Shown: positions 17,743 to 27,080 of the stretch, piece by piece
How the letters are laid out: every line of letters begins with the position of its first letter
How positions within the stretch are numbered: the first letter of the stretch is position 1
Assembly (NCBI RefSeq): GCF_025989125.1
Contig: NZ_JAPDNR010000001.1
Location: 5,568,087 to 5,632,086, forward strand
DNA from: Chitinophaga nivalis
GTDB taxonomy: Bacteria > Bacteroidota > Bacteroidia > Chitinophagales > Chitinophagaceae
Reading direction: 5' to 3'
Length of the DNA stretch: 64,000 nucleotides
Notes under the pieces: generated by a model
What the model saw: the letters and a program-made list of their open reading frames with translations, nothing else
What the model was told of the DNA's origin: nothing
Database searches by the model: none
Translations under genes and position numbers: made by a program

Positions 17743-18525
17743 TTCCTATTGTCTAATTTAGCTAATCAAGGTATGCAACAATACTATTTCAGTAGCTGGA
17801 TAATTTTCGTCTCATCCGGAAATACTATATATATTATGTATTCCGGAAAGATTATTTAACATCAATCATTGCTGAAATAACACGCATCATTGATTACCAT
17901 TATACCTGACAGGCATAAAAAATCATGCTTATCCATCCCGTTCTATACAAATGCCTATATTGACAACCCGCCTCCAGGTTATCATCCGGTTTCAAACTTT
18001 AACATTATACATTTCATACGCTACTGCAGATCAGCAACGGTAGCTATAATAATATTATCAGGTACGCTCCGTACTTATTTCAAAGGGAGCATTACAGACA
18101 ATGATTCTCACCATAAAGCGAACGGGTAGTCACACCGCATTGACCTTTACGACCAACCCTGCTATTATTTTTCACTGCCCTGAAAGCACCGTCGGCATTG
18201 ACCTTTCATCAACCAATACTTTAATAAAAATATTTTCCCGTCGGGGTATTCCCGTTATGGCTGCGATAGCACAGCTATACTTACAATGTATCTTGTAGTA
18301 AATACTATTTTTAACACCTTTTAAAATGGATATCAGTGACATTTTCTGGTTTCAAACGGCCGCCTTACCTGGTAGTCTTTGCTATTACTGATAGTATGGG
18401 AAATAGCTGAATCAGAAAATTTATGCCTATATTTAGGGTAATACTGCTAAACATAACCCGAGCAGCCACCCTCTCCTGCTCTACCGGGCGCATAAGCATA
18501 AATACCTGATTAAAAATCAACTCAA
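17743..18525. other. 783-nt intergenic region, no gene seen
   Basis: Short open frames occur here on the plus strand (for example 17890-18129), but their composition is not protein-like and they match nothing known. It probably contains the promoter of the AraC-type regulator, though I could not find a convincing -7 box. Nothing else recognised. Confidence 0.45.
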
Positions 18526-19086
18526 TTGAAACTATACATTAAAAATATGGTCTGCATCCGTTGTAAGATGTTGGTGAAGGAAGAACTGACGAAACTCGGG
18601 TTACCTTTTGGTATGGTAGAACTGGGTGAAGCGGAAGTGCTTTCTACTATTTCTGCGGAACAACATAGTCAGCTCAAATCAGCACTATTGAAATGGGGCC
18701 TTGAATTAATGGATGACAAAAAAAGTATTCTCATTCAAAAAGTAAAAAATGTAATTATTGAACTAGTGCATTACACCGACGAGCCATTGACCATCAATTT
18801 CTCTGAATTCCTGAGCCAGAAATTAAACTATGATTACACCTATCTCGCCAATCTCTTTTCAGAAGTACAAGGTATTACCATCGAAAAATTTATCATCGCC
18901 CACAAAATAGAACGGGTAAAGGAATTACTCGTATACAATGAGCTTAACCTCACGCAGATTGCTTATCTGCTGCATTACAGCAGCGTGGCACATCTTTCTA
19001 CGCAGTTTAAAAAAGTGACCGGACTCACCCCTTCCCATTTCCGGCAACTAAAGGAAAAAAGACGTTCCATGTTAGACGATGTGTGA
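18526..19086 (+). CDS. AraC-family transcriptional regulator
   Basis: The protein has 186 residues and a TTG start (KLYIKNMVCIRCKMLVKEEL). The TTG is chosen because the beta strand KLYIKN before the first ATG belongs to the small ferredoxin-like N-terminal domain seen in this Bacteroidota subfamily. That domain has a Cys-x-x-Cys. The C-terminal 100 residues hold two HTH units (YLANLFSEVQGITIEKFIIA and TQIAYLLHYSSVAHLSTQFK) and end with the AraC signature FKKVTGLTPSHFRQ. The subfamily typically sits near envelope-stress or cation genes. It may regulate the cupin and small membrane protein that follow (inference). Confidence 0.8.
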   Translation: MKLYIKNMVCIRCKMLVKEELTKLGLPFGMVELGEAEVLSTISAEQHSQLKSALLKWGLELMDDKKSILIQKVKNVIIELVHYTDEPLTINFSEFLSQKLNYDYTYLANLFSEVQGITIEKFIIAHKIERVKELLVYNELNLTQIAYLLHYSSVAHLSTQFKKVTGLTPSHFRQLKEKRRSMLDDV

Positions 19087-19191
19087 ATCTTACAACTTAT
19101 TTATGTTTTTGTGTAATGGTTATCAATAAAAAGCAGCGGACCTTTGCTATTGGAATTGACTACGTATAAACCGGTCAATCAACTGCAGACT

Positions 19192-19557
19192 ATGGACAAC
19201 AACGATAAAAATGAATACCTGGATAACTCCGAACTGGAAAAGTCAAAATCACATATTATTGTTGAGATTATTGAGTATATGGCCAACGCTGTAGTAATTA
19301 AAACGATTATTAAAAAATCAACCGGTAATATCAGTATTATGTCTTTTGACAGCGGAGAAGGACTAACGGAAAAAACTTCTCCCTTTGATACTTTTGCCCA
19401 GATTATTGAAGGCAAGGCGGAGATTGTCATTGACAGTAAATCCAACTACCTGGAATCAGGACAAGGTATCATCATACCTGCACACGCACCTAATTTCATA
19501 AAACCCAATGGAAGATTCAAAATGATTCAGACCATTATTAAAAGCGGGTATGAGTAA
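19192..19557 (+). CDS. Cupin domain protein
   Basis: I start at the ATG at 19192 (MDNNDKNEYL), 121 residues; an upstream TTG adds only unlikely sequence. The protein is a single small cupin barrel. FDTFAQIIEGKAEIVI and GQGIIIPAHAPNFIKP are the two cupin motifs. The usual metal-binding His of motif 1 is replaced (FDTF rather than H-x-H), while motif 2 keeps one His. It could be a non-metal or ligand-binding cupin. It lies 105 nt after the AraC gene and 40 nt before the Lmo0937-type gene, possibly one stress-related unit. Confidence 0.75.
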   Translation: MDNNDKNEYLDNSELEKSKSHIIVEIIEYMANAVVIKTIIKKSTGNISIMSFDSGEGLTEKTSPFDTFAQIIEGKAEIVIDSKSNYLESGQGIIIPAHAPNFIKPNGRFKMIQTIIKSGYE

Positions 19558-19597
19558 AGATTTTCTTATTTAGTACTCCTTTTAAAAAATATGCATC

Positions 19598-19753
19598 ATG
19601 GGAAATCTACTTTATCTCCTTGCCGTCGTATTAGTAATTATATGGGCAATTGGATTTTTTGGACTTGCCGCAGGTAGCCTTATACATCTTTTACTTGTTA
19701 TCGCAGTAATTGTTGTATTAATGGGCGTGATTCGTGGCAGTGGCACAGCTTAA
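19598..19753 (+). CDS. Lmo0937-family small membrane protein
   Basis: A 51-codon frame starts ATGGGAAAT and ends in TAA. The product MGNLLYLLAVVLVIIWAIGF continues with FGLAAGSLIHLLLVIAVIV and a short polar tail. This is the two-helix pattern (NLLY-VIWAIGF ... HLLLVIAVIVVL) of the Lmo0937 family, tiny inner-membrane proteins often induced under stress. The function is unknown. It directly follows the cupin gene. Confidence 0.85.
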   Translation: MGNLLYLLAVVLVIIWAIGFFGLAAGSLIHLLLVIAVIVVLMGVIRGSGTA

Positions 19754-19873
19754 ACTAACACCGGCTTCAAAGATACCAGCGAATGTGTGAATTATGTAAC
19801 TAATTCATTGCGGGCTATAATAGTGCTAACAAAAATTTTATTCACCTTTACATCCAGCATAAATCCTTAAGAA

Positions 19874-20665
19874 ATGAAAACATCGACTGCAGGTATCAAT
19901 ACCAAAAAAATAGCTGGCCATGACTCATATACAGATTTTGCTACCCAAGTATTTTCACCTGTAGCCCCTAATAACTTTTACCCGTTACCGATAGTTGCTG
20001 AAAAATCAAAAGTGTTTTCCGGACAGCCGACCGCCAGCCTGGCGCATGAACTCCGAAATCCATTGACCAATATTAATCTATCCGTGGGGATGATCGAATC
20101 CATTACCAGAAATGACGATTTGAAAAGCTACCTGGATATTATTATGCGTAGCTCTGTACGTATTAACGATCTCGTTACTGAGCTGATTAAATACCAACAT
20201 GCCAATGAAGTACCGGTAGAACAGCATGCTGTTCATCAGCTGCTGGAGGAAGTACTGGAGATGGCAGCAGATCGTATCCAGCTTAAAAATATCGTGGTCA
20301 GGAAGCAGTATGAACAACATGATTGTACCATAGAGCTGAATGGCCTGAGAATGAAAATTGCTTTGACAAACATCATCATTAATGCCATTGATGCGATGTC
20401 TTCCAAAAATGGTATCCTTACACTGGTAACCAAATCAGTTTATGGTAAATTTCTTGTCGAAATAGAAGATAATGGCTGCGGGATCAGCGAGGATAACATC
20501 AAAAAAATATTCACCCCTTACTTCACCACTAAGCCAGGAGGGTTGGGCATTGGCCTGTCTAATACCTATACGATTCTCCGGTCTAATAATGTAGGCGTAA
20601 AAGTAGAATCATCAGCAGGTAAGGGAACCCGTTTCATTCTTTTTTTCAATAAAAATAATCAGTAG
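19874..20665 (+). CDS. Soluble sensor-less histidine kinase
   Basis: The protein has 263 residues. After about 50 unstructured residues comes the HisKA H-box SLAHELRNPLTNI (His58), then the HATPase_c domain with N-box TNIIINAIDAM, G1 DNGCGIS, F-box FTPYFTTK and G2 GGLGIGLSNTY. There is no membrane helix and no PAS or other input domain. The kinase is therefore cytosolic and must receive its signal from a partner. No response regulator is adjacent. It follows the cupin/Lmo0937 pair by 120 nt. Confidence 0.88.
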   Translation: MKTSTAGINTKKIAGHDSYTDFATQVFSPVAPNNFYPLPIVAEKSKVFSGQPTASLAHELRNPLTNINLSVGMIESITRNDDLKSYLDIIMRSSVRINDLVTELIKYQHANEVPVEQHAVHQLLEEVLEMAADRIQLKNIVVRKQYEQHDCTIELNGLRMKIALTNIIINAIDAMSSKNGILTLVTKSVYGKFLVEIEDNGCGISEDNIKKIFTPYFTTKPGGLGIGLSNTYTILRSNNVGVKVESSAGKGTRFILFFNKNNQ

Positions 20666-21346
20666 GCAATAGCGGCATATCTTATCGGACCATACTTTTC
20701 TTTCTTGCCTTCTTTTCATGGAAATCATATTACTCCGACTGCAAACCTATTTGCACTTTCAACACTTATTATTTAAACAAACTTTATATCATCACTATAA
20801 AACCCAAAGATGCTATCAACATACCGGGTGCACCTACCCTTACAGTTACCGAAACCAGCTGCATAAGAAACTGCCATAGATGAGATATACCATAGCTACA
20901 AAGACAAGTTCAGCGGAATTGCATGCCTCGCAGAAAAATATCTTAACACCTGTAAAAGAGGATTCCAGGCTTATAGAGATGTATAATGATGCGTCATCTG
21001 ATTCTCCGCTTAAGTGCCCACTGCGCTACAAGGTAGTTATTCCGGATAACCTCCTGTTTTGCGACCTTTACCAGGTCAAGATATTCTCTCTAATGGTTGA
21101 ATAGAAGAATTATAGCCCGGAAGATCTATTTAATTTTGAGCCACCTAATGCCATATGGTTAAAATAGCTCCGGGTTATCTTCTTCTGCTATCAACACGCC
21201 CTTATAAAAACAACCGACCACCATACCCATCCCTTTCATGTATTTATTTTGTGGAACGCCGCATAAAGCAGCATTCCACACTGCCATTTCCGGCAACGCT
21301 TCCGGTATTTTACGGTATACCTCCCTAACATCTATTCATTCGCTTT
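20666..21346. other. Intergenic region with a weak small frame
   Basis: This 681-nt gap lies between convergent kinases. It includes the doubtful 74-codon frame listed separately. Near 21254-21282 a 9-bp imperfect stem (GTGGAACGC / GCATTCCAC) is present but has no T-run on either strand. Nothing else recognised. Confidence 0.45.
20880..21104 (+). CDS. Possible small hypothetical protein
   Basis: A 74-codon frame with an ATG start (MRYTIATKTSSAELHASQ) and moderately protein-like composition. No domain, signal peptide or membrane helix is visible, and I do not recognise it. It could be a chance frame between two kinases. Confidence 0.25.
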   Translation: MRYTIATKTSSAELHASQKNILTPVKEDSRLIEMYNDASSDSPLKCPLRYKVVIPDNLLFCDLYQVKIFSLMVE

Positions 21347-22633
21347 TCATTCGTCTTCCTCTGCTACCGGCAATGTGACGGTAAACAAGGTACCTTTACC
21401 CACTGTACTTGCTGCCGTGATGTGACCTTTGTTCTGTTCTGTAAATTCCTTGCAAAGCAACATGCCAAGTCCTGTTCCCCATTCGCCGTAGGTACCGTTA
21501 GCCTGACCAGGCGCACCGGAAAACAGGATAGCTAACTGTTCGGCCGGCATGCCGGTTCCCTGGTCTGCCACCTGAATCTGTACCATCTCCTGATCCTGTT
21601 CTGCGCGCACGCTAATGCTCTCTCCGGTATAGCTGAATTTAATAGCATTATTGAGAATATTACGAAGAATCACAGATACCTGGTCCCTATCAGCATACAA
21701 TTCAATCACGACAGGTATTTCCACTTGCAGCACCAGTTGTTTCTGCTGGATCAACAGCTGGCAGAAAGACAACACCTCCTGCACGAGCGGCGCCAGGGGA
21801 AAGGATTCCGGGCGCCAGCGGATACCCCGGATATTACGGGCACTCCACCGGAGTACGTTGTCCAGTGAGCCGCCCATCTCTACAATTTTCTGGTATAAGG
21901 CTTCTGTGGCAGCGCTCATTTCCTGCGCCGGATATTCTCCCTTCCGGTACATATCCAGCAATACTTCCAGCGTGGCCAGCGGACTACGGATATCATGCGC
22001 AACTACAGAAAAAAGTTTTTCCTTGTCTTTGTTCATGGCGGCCAGCTCCTGCCGTTGCTGCTCGATCTGCTGCTGGTAGTCTGATTGTATATATTTGAAG
22101 AAGCTCAGTGCCACGATAATAAACAGTAACGAAACACTCACATTACTCCAGACCCTTACCTGCGGTACTGGTGGGGCCAGGTACCATTGCTGTGGCAGAA
22201 ACAGGATCAGCAGAAAGGCTGCAATCACCATCAGACTCAATCCCACAACGATCCACCGGTTGTCATATACCAGGATACTCAGGATAAGGATGTTGAGCAG
22301 AAAATATTCTGCCCCGTTATGGAAAAACATACCGGTGAAGGTATACAGTACCACACTGAAAAAGATCATAACAATCCGGGCGCTATAATACATCCGATAC
22401 CGATGCATCAGTAGTACGGTGATGTTCACCAGCGTGGTGGTGAGATTGAGTGAAGCCAGCAGGTAGCGGTGCTGACAAGTGTTCAGTATGGCATAGAAAA
22501 ACATGAACGGTATACAAGGTAATGCCAGCAGATTAAGCAGCTTGATACGCCGCGCTTCTATAAAAGACATAGCCGGATCTATACCCACATGCACGATATA
22601 CCCCCAGTAGCGGACAGCAAGCTCTTTAAACAT
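21347..22633 (-). CDS. Membrane sensor histidine kinase
   Basis: I take the ATG at 22633 (MFKELAVRYWGYIVHVG), 428 residues. The frame is open to 22708, but a promoter with both elements lies inside that extension. Residues 1-185 hold about six membrane helices (for example LLALPCIPFMFFYAI and NVSVSLLFIIVALSFF). A short coiled coil (QQQIEQQRQELAAMNKDKEK) leads to HisKA VVAHDIRSPLATLEV and HATPase_c: N-box ILRNILNNAIKFSYTG, G1 ADQGTGM, G2 GTGLGMLLCKEF. It senses an unknown membrane signal. No response regulator gene is nearby. Confidence 0.88.
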   Translation of the reverse strand: MFKELAVRYWGYIVHVGIDPAMSFIEARRIKLLNLLALPCIPFMFFYAILNTCQHRYLLASLNLTTTLVNITVLLMHRYRMYYSARIVMIFFSVVLYTFTGMFFHNGAEYFLLNILILSILVYDNRWIVVGLSLMVIAAFLLILFLPQQWYLAPPVPQVRVWSNVSVSLLFIIVALSFFKYIQSDYQQQIEQQRQELAAMNKDKEKLFSVVAHDIRSPLATLEVLLDMYRKGEYPAQEMSAATEALYQKIVEMGGSLDNVLRWSARNIRGIRWRPESFPLAPLVQEVLSFCQLLIQQKQLVLQVEIPVVIELYADRDQVSVILRNILNNAIKFSYTGESISVRAEQDQEMVQIQVADQGTGMPAEQLAILFSGAPGQANGTYGEWGTGLGMLLCKEFTEQNKGHITAASTVGKGTLFTVTLPVAEEDE

Positions 22634-22640
22634 AAGACCG

Positions 22641-22669
22641 CAAAGATACAAAACCAACCTTTTTGCAAA
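22641..22669 (-). promoter_or_regulatory. Two-element Bacteroidota promoter of the membrane kinase gene
   Basis: On the minus strand a -33 TTTG (22669-22666) and a -7 TATCTTTG (22648-22641) are separated by 17 nt. The -7 box ends only 7 nt before the ATG at 22633, so the transcript should be leaderless or nearly so. Confidence 0.6.
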
Positions 22670-22744
22670 GGCCTGTTTTCTATCTTTACGGTCTGGCTGT
22701 ACTGACAAGCTTTTTCTTCCTTGTCTCCGGCTTCTATGCTACTG

Positions 22745-25700
22745 TTACAAACTGTATCGCAGCCCTAACTGCATTTGCCAGCGCGATGCCAGCGGGTCAA
22801 TGGAATAAGGCTTACCCGGATCTTTGAACTGGTAAAGCGGATACCCCTGTGCACTACGGCCAGGAATGTAGGGCTGCAAACCAATACTGGCTGTGGCATT
22901 ATAGGTATTGGGCGCAAAATAGGCCCAGCCCCATTCTTTGTTAATCAAATTTGTAAAATTCATTATATCTACCGTCAATGTTATGATATGATGATCTTTT
23001 ACCGGCTTATTTGTAAAGAGATGAAACTCCTGCGCGAAGTGCAGATCTGCATTTACATTCCAGGGCGTTCTGCCGGTATTGCGTTCCGTATAGTTGCCCC
23101 GGCGTGATTGCAGGTATTTGTTGTCATCGATAAACTGATCGAAGGCGGCCGCCTGCTCCTGCGCCGTGCTGATCACAGTCTTGCCATCAGCAGCATATTG
23201 GGGGGCAAAGAAATTAATCGTTTCTCCCCGGGCAGGTATATAAGCCAGCCCCACCTGTTGTGGCGTATTCTGTGGCGTGTAATTGACAAAACCATAGGTA
23301 AACGGACTACCCGATTGCGCTGAAAAGAAGAGCGACAGCACACTACGCCATTTAGGCGACCAGCTCCGTTCATAGCCCAGCATGGCAATGATTCTATGCC
23401 GGATATCAAAATTAGACAAGGCAAGGGCCGGATCATTGGGATTTAAAGCCTGGTTCAACTGCCAGTTTGATTCCATCGAGTTCCGGATACCATTGGAGAT
23501 ATCTTTCGATTTACCATAGGTATAGGCGGCAGAGAAATGAAACCCATTATCGAACCGGCGGCTGACTTTCCCCGTGAGGCTGTACCTGAAACCTTTACTG
23601 GTATTGGTTAGCAGGTACCCGTTGGCCAAACGCGGATCTACACTGCCGGCATACACCGGTTGTTTTCTTAGCGACAACGCCGTATCATAGGCAAAATACG
23701 TAGGGTTATCCCGGAGGTTGATTTGTACAAATTTTACATCCCGGATTGTTTTGGTATAGATTCCCTCCAGTGAATAATTGAAGCCATGCTGGTCAGTAAA
23801 ATCAATAGCCAGACTGGTTCTTAACACCGAAGGCATGACGAAATTATTATCAATGACATCCACCTGTGTTTGTCCGGCATTGGGATCATTTACCACCCGG
23901 CCCTGCTGATGAGCAAAAGCTGCGATGCCTTCATACGGACTACCCGCCGGCCGCAATAAAGGATCCGTACCCGGCTGGAATGGGTTAGGCGGCACACTGT
24001 TTGTTCGCAAATCGATAGACCCGAATGTATTGCCGGTGTTGTAATAGGCATACCCCAGCCACGCTAAAGGAATACGGCCGGTAAAAACACCAATCCCTCC
24101 CCGCAGCACCACGGAACGGCTTTCTGTCAGATCCGCCCTGAATCCAATACGCGGCGAAGCCATCGGCTGCGACAGGTATTGTTGGTTGATATTACGCAAC
24201 GGCGTATAGGTATAGGTGGTACCGAAGTATGGATCACGAAATGCTTCCTGCGTACGGCTACTCAAGGGCGCTTTCTCCGGAATATGCGTCCAGTCTATTC
24301 TGAGACCCGGCATTATTTTAAACCGGGGAGAAATCCTGATCTCGTCCTGCACATAGGCACTGAGGAAGTTAATGCGGAAATTAGCCGGCGGATGATTGTA
24401 GAGGTATTCCCGGCTATTGTTGAAGTAGTTATAGTTTCCTTGTACCCGTTGCGGATTGTTGGACAGGAAATCAGCGATACTTTGATAGGTCACCCGCCCG
24501 TTCCAGCTATTGACAAACCCATAACCAATATTATAAAACTCATTATGCGTACCTGCGGTGAGTGTATGTTTTCCCATTCTCACGGTTACGTTGTCCGTAA
24601 ATTCAAACGTCTTTTGTTGCAGGTTGAACACAGCTGCTTCCCGGTCGGTACCAAAGAAAATGGTGGTACCGGGTGTACGCCCTACAATCTGTACCTGCGG
24701 GAAGTCTGCTCTGGCCGTAGGTTCCCGGTAGTCGTGTATATTCGTATAGCCGACAATGAGGTTATTGGAAATCCGGTTATTGATCCTCGACTTCAGGTCC
24801 AGCACAGTAGCAGATTGCCGGTTGACCTGCCGGAATCCAATACTGGAAAAGCGGAAGTTAAACTGGTCCCTTTCCATATGCAGGGCCTCCGATAGTACGG
24901 TATTGTTGCGGAGCACCAGCTGATGCCGCTCGTTGATGTTCCAATCCAGGCGGTTGAAAAACTTCTTTGAGCGGGCATAGGTGTTATATAACTGATCAGT
25001 ACCGGGATCAAAATTATATTTGCTCCGGGCGTGCTGCACAATTTTATCGGCATCTTCCCTACTTAAAATATTATCAGATCCCGGACTGCCGGCTACTTGT
25101 TGTACGGGCTCCTGCCGGTCTGTCATTTCTATATTGGTAAAAAAGAACAATTTATCTTTTACAATCGGAAATCCAACCCGGGCGCCGGTTTGCCAGTCAT
25201 AAAAAGCAGCAGGCAATCGTTTTTCTTTTTCCGTATTGGTTCTGTCGGGTCCTGTCAACGAAGCATTACGGCCAAAAAAATAAACGGAGCCATGTACTTC
25301 ATTGGTGCCCGACCTGGTAACCGCGTTGATACTGCCACCGGTAAAATTACCGATTTTGATATCGAAAGGAGAAAGATATACCTGCATCTCCTCAATGGCA
25401 TCCAGCGAAACAGGATTGGTTCTGGTAGAACTACCGGGCATATTGGAGGTACCTGTCTGTCCGCCCAACGAAGGACTGAACCCAATGGCATCGTTGTTGA
25501 CAGCACCATCGAGCGTTACATTGTTATAACGGAAATTGGTACCGGCGAAGCTATTGTCTTTCGTTGCCTGCGGCACTACCCGCGTGATATCCGTGATACT
25601 GCGGGAAATGGTGGGCATGGTTTGTACCACCTGACGATTGATCTGTTCTCCTGCTCCTATTGGCATGTTTTTAGACTTCCGGGGAGCAGCCGTTACCGTG

Positions 25701-26086
25701 ATACCTGTTAGTGCCACAGTATTTTCTGTTAATTGAAGCGTGATCAGCTGCGCATCTCCCAAAGAAATTTTTGAGATAGTCGTATCTGTTTTCTTCATCC
25801 CTACATGCGTTACTTCCAGGTGATAAGGACCGCCTACTTTCAGATTACTGAAATAAAACTGGCCGTCTTTCAGCGTGGAAAGGTAATAGCGGGTAGCAGA
25901 GGGCAGGTGTGTAAGTATAACCGCAGCAGCTTCCAGCCCCTTTTTTCCGGGCCCGGTAATGCGGCCTTCCAGCGCTCCTCCGGTTTCCTGCGCCCGGAGT
26001 ACCGGTACCTGAAAGCAAAGCAGCATACATACCACGATCAAAAGGTGCTTTGCTACTTTATTCGTGGAGGAAGATATTTTTTTCAT
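22745..26086 (-). CDS. Oar-like TonB-dependent receptor
   Basis: The start is the ATG at 26086 (MKKISSSTNKVAKHLLIVVC), giving 1113 residues and a signal peptide ending LRAQ. Residues about 25-115 form a CarboxypepD_reg-like domain (GALEGRITGPGKKGLEAAAV). The plug follows (ITDITRVVPQATKDNSFAGT, NFRYNNVTLDGAVNNDAIGF, IKIGNFTGGSINAVTRSGTN). A large barrel ends MQLGLRYSL. The large Oar-type class is used for peptides, proteins or polymers. It closes the fasciclin block, 22 nt after the last fasciclin gene, so it likely shares substrate or regulation with it. Confidence 0.85.
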   Translation of the reverse strand: MKKISSSTNKVAKHLLIVVCMLLCFQVPVLRAQETGGALEGRITGPGKKGLEAAAVILTHLPSATRYYLSTLKDGQFYFSNLKVGGPYHLEVTHVGMKKTDTTISKISLGDAQLITLQLTENTVALTGITVTAAPRKSKNMPIGAGEQINRQVVQTMPTISRSITDITRVVPQATKDNSFAGTNFRYNNVTLDGAVNNDAIGFSPSLGGQTGTSNMPGSSTRTNPVSLDAIEEMQVYLSPFDIKIGNFTGGSINAVTRSGTNEVHGSVYFFGRNASLTGPDRTNTEKEKRLPAAFYDWQTGARVGFPIVKDKLFFFTNIEMTDRQEPVQQVAGSPGSDNILSREDADKIVQHARSKYNFDPGTDQLYNTYARSKKFFNRLDWNINERHQLVLRNNTVLSEALHMERDQFNFRFSSIGFRQVNRQSATVLDLKSRINNRISNNLIVGYTNIHDYREPTARADFPQVQIVGRTPGTTIFFGTDREAAVFNLQQKTFEFTDNVTVRMGKHTLTAGTHNEFYNIGYGFVNSWNGRVTYQSIADFLSNNPQRVQGNYNYFNNSREYLYNHPPANFRINFLSAYVQDEIRISPRFKIMPGLRIDWTHIPEKAPLSSRTQEAFRDPYFGTTYTYTPLRNINQQYLSQPMASPRIGFRADLTESRSVVLRGGIGVFTGRIPLAWLGYAYYNTGNTFGSIDLRTNSVPPNPFQPGTDPLLRPAGSPYEGIAAFAHQQGRVVNDPNAGQTQVDVIDNNFVMPSVLRTSLAIDFTDQHGFNYSLEGIYTKTIRDVKFVQINLRDNPTYFAYDTALSLRKQPVYAGSVDPRLANGYLLTNTSKGFRYSLTGKVSRRFDNGFHFSAAYTYGKSKDISNGIRNSMESNWQLNQALNPNDPALALSNFDIRHRIIAMLGYERSWSPKWRSVLSLFFSAQSGSPFTYGFVNYTPQNTPQQVGLAYIPARGETINFFAPQYAADGKTVISTAQEQAAAFDQFIDDNKYLQSRRGNYTERNTGRTPWNVNADLHFAQEFHLFTNKPVKDHHIITLTVDIMNFTNLINKEWGWAYFAPNTYNATASIGLQPYIPGRSAQGYPLYQFKDPGKPYSIDPLASRWQMQLGLRYSL

Positions 26087-26108
26087 GATGTAATACATGT
26101 TATAAAAA

Positions 26109-27056
26109 TCAAGGTAAAATCACCTGGTCAATCAGGTGAGCCACGCCATTGGTAGCTTTGATGTTGGCCTGTACAATTTTTGGATAGATGATATTACCTC
26201 CTGTCTTCAGCACCGGAGATCCCCATTCAAGTACCCCACTCATTAAATAATCAGCGGTGAAGTAGTAATCCCGAACGATGTGCCGGTTCAACAGGTTTCG
26301 GACATCCTGCAGACTAAGTTGTTCTATGGCTGCCACATCCCGATACCCCAGGGTATGAAATGCTTCATCTGTCGGGCACAACATCGTAGAGGTCAGCCAT
26401 CCGGCCTGGGGTAATCCTGATTCCAGGATTTCCTGATAGTTTAACTGGGGCGAAGTCTGGCCAGGCGGAGGAGCCGTTCGCGCGATCGCTGCAGTCAGCA
26501 TGGTCAACGCTTTGTTTTCCTTAATCGTTTGCCATAAGGTGACTGTTCCCGGCCATGCGATGTGGTCCATTTTATGCACAATCCCATCACCCAGATCCGT
26601 GGATAATGCCGTGCTGTTGCCATTCAGAAAAAGACCATAGTAATTACGGGAAAGAATAGGACGGAAAGTGGTATCCAGACAACGCGCCTGCAGTTTATAA
26701 AATCCTGCTACCGTAGCGCTGCCTAGTCTGCCGGTTAAAATATGTCCGTAGATGATCTTCTTTAACGTCTTTTTATCCATGGCGCTGATGTTGGCGATAT
26801 TGATACCTGCCTGTGCAAAAGCAGCGTCTGTAGGAGCGAAAAAACTGAAAGGTCCGTGCTGCAGATAGGCGGTATCCTGATCAAGTGCTATCCGACGCAA
26901 TGCCGCATAAAAGCAGGATAATGCAGGATCTGCCGCCATATATGCCATGCAGGTTTCTTTGGATGTATTCACCGATTGGTTGACGGGTTCCTTGGAACAC
27001 GCACCCAACAAAAGGGATATACTGACTGCTATGACATAATGTATTTTTGTACACAT
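26109..27056 (-). CDS. Fasciclin (FAS1) domain lipoprotein, fourth of four
   Basis: The protein has 315 residues. It is a lipoprotein: the signal SISLLLGACSKEP has a lipobox Cys. There are two FAS1 domains, the first with FSFFAPTDAAFAQAGI and GIVHKMDHI, the second with STMLCPTDEAFHTLGY and GVAHLIDQVILP. FAS1 domains mediate adhesion and ligand binding at cell surfaces. It is the last of four consecutive paralogues. Confidence 0.85.
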   Translation of the reverse strand: MCTKIHYVIAVSISLLLGACSKEPVNQSVNTSKETCMAYMAADPALSCFYAALRRIALDQDTAYLQHGPFSFFAPTDAAFAQAGINIANISAMDKKTLKKIIYGHILTGRLGSATVAGFYKLQARCLDTTFRPILSRNYYGLFLNGNSTALSTDLGDGIVHKMDHIAWPGTVTLWQTIKENKALTMLTAAIARTAPPPGQTSPQLNYQEILESGLPQAGWLTSTMLCPTDEAFHTLGYRDVAAIEQLSLQDVRNLLNRHIVRDYYFTADYLMSGVLEWGSPVLKTGGNIIYPKIVQANIKATNGVAHLIDQVILP

Positions 27057-27080
27057 ATTGTCTTGTTTAGTAAAATCGGA

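Noticed and set aside
17890..18298. Two short plus-strand frames in the 783-nt gap
   Set aside because: Low-complexity, non-protein-like translations with no known match.
21254..21282. Imperfect inverted repeat near the end of the membrane kinase gene
   Set aside because: It has one wobble or mismatch and no T-run on either strand.
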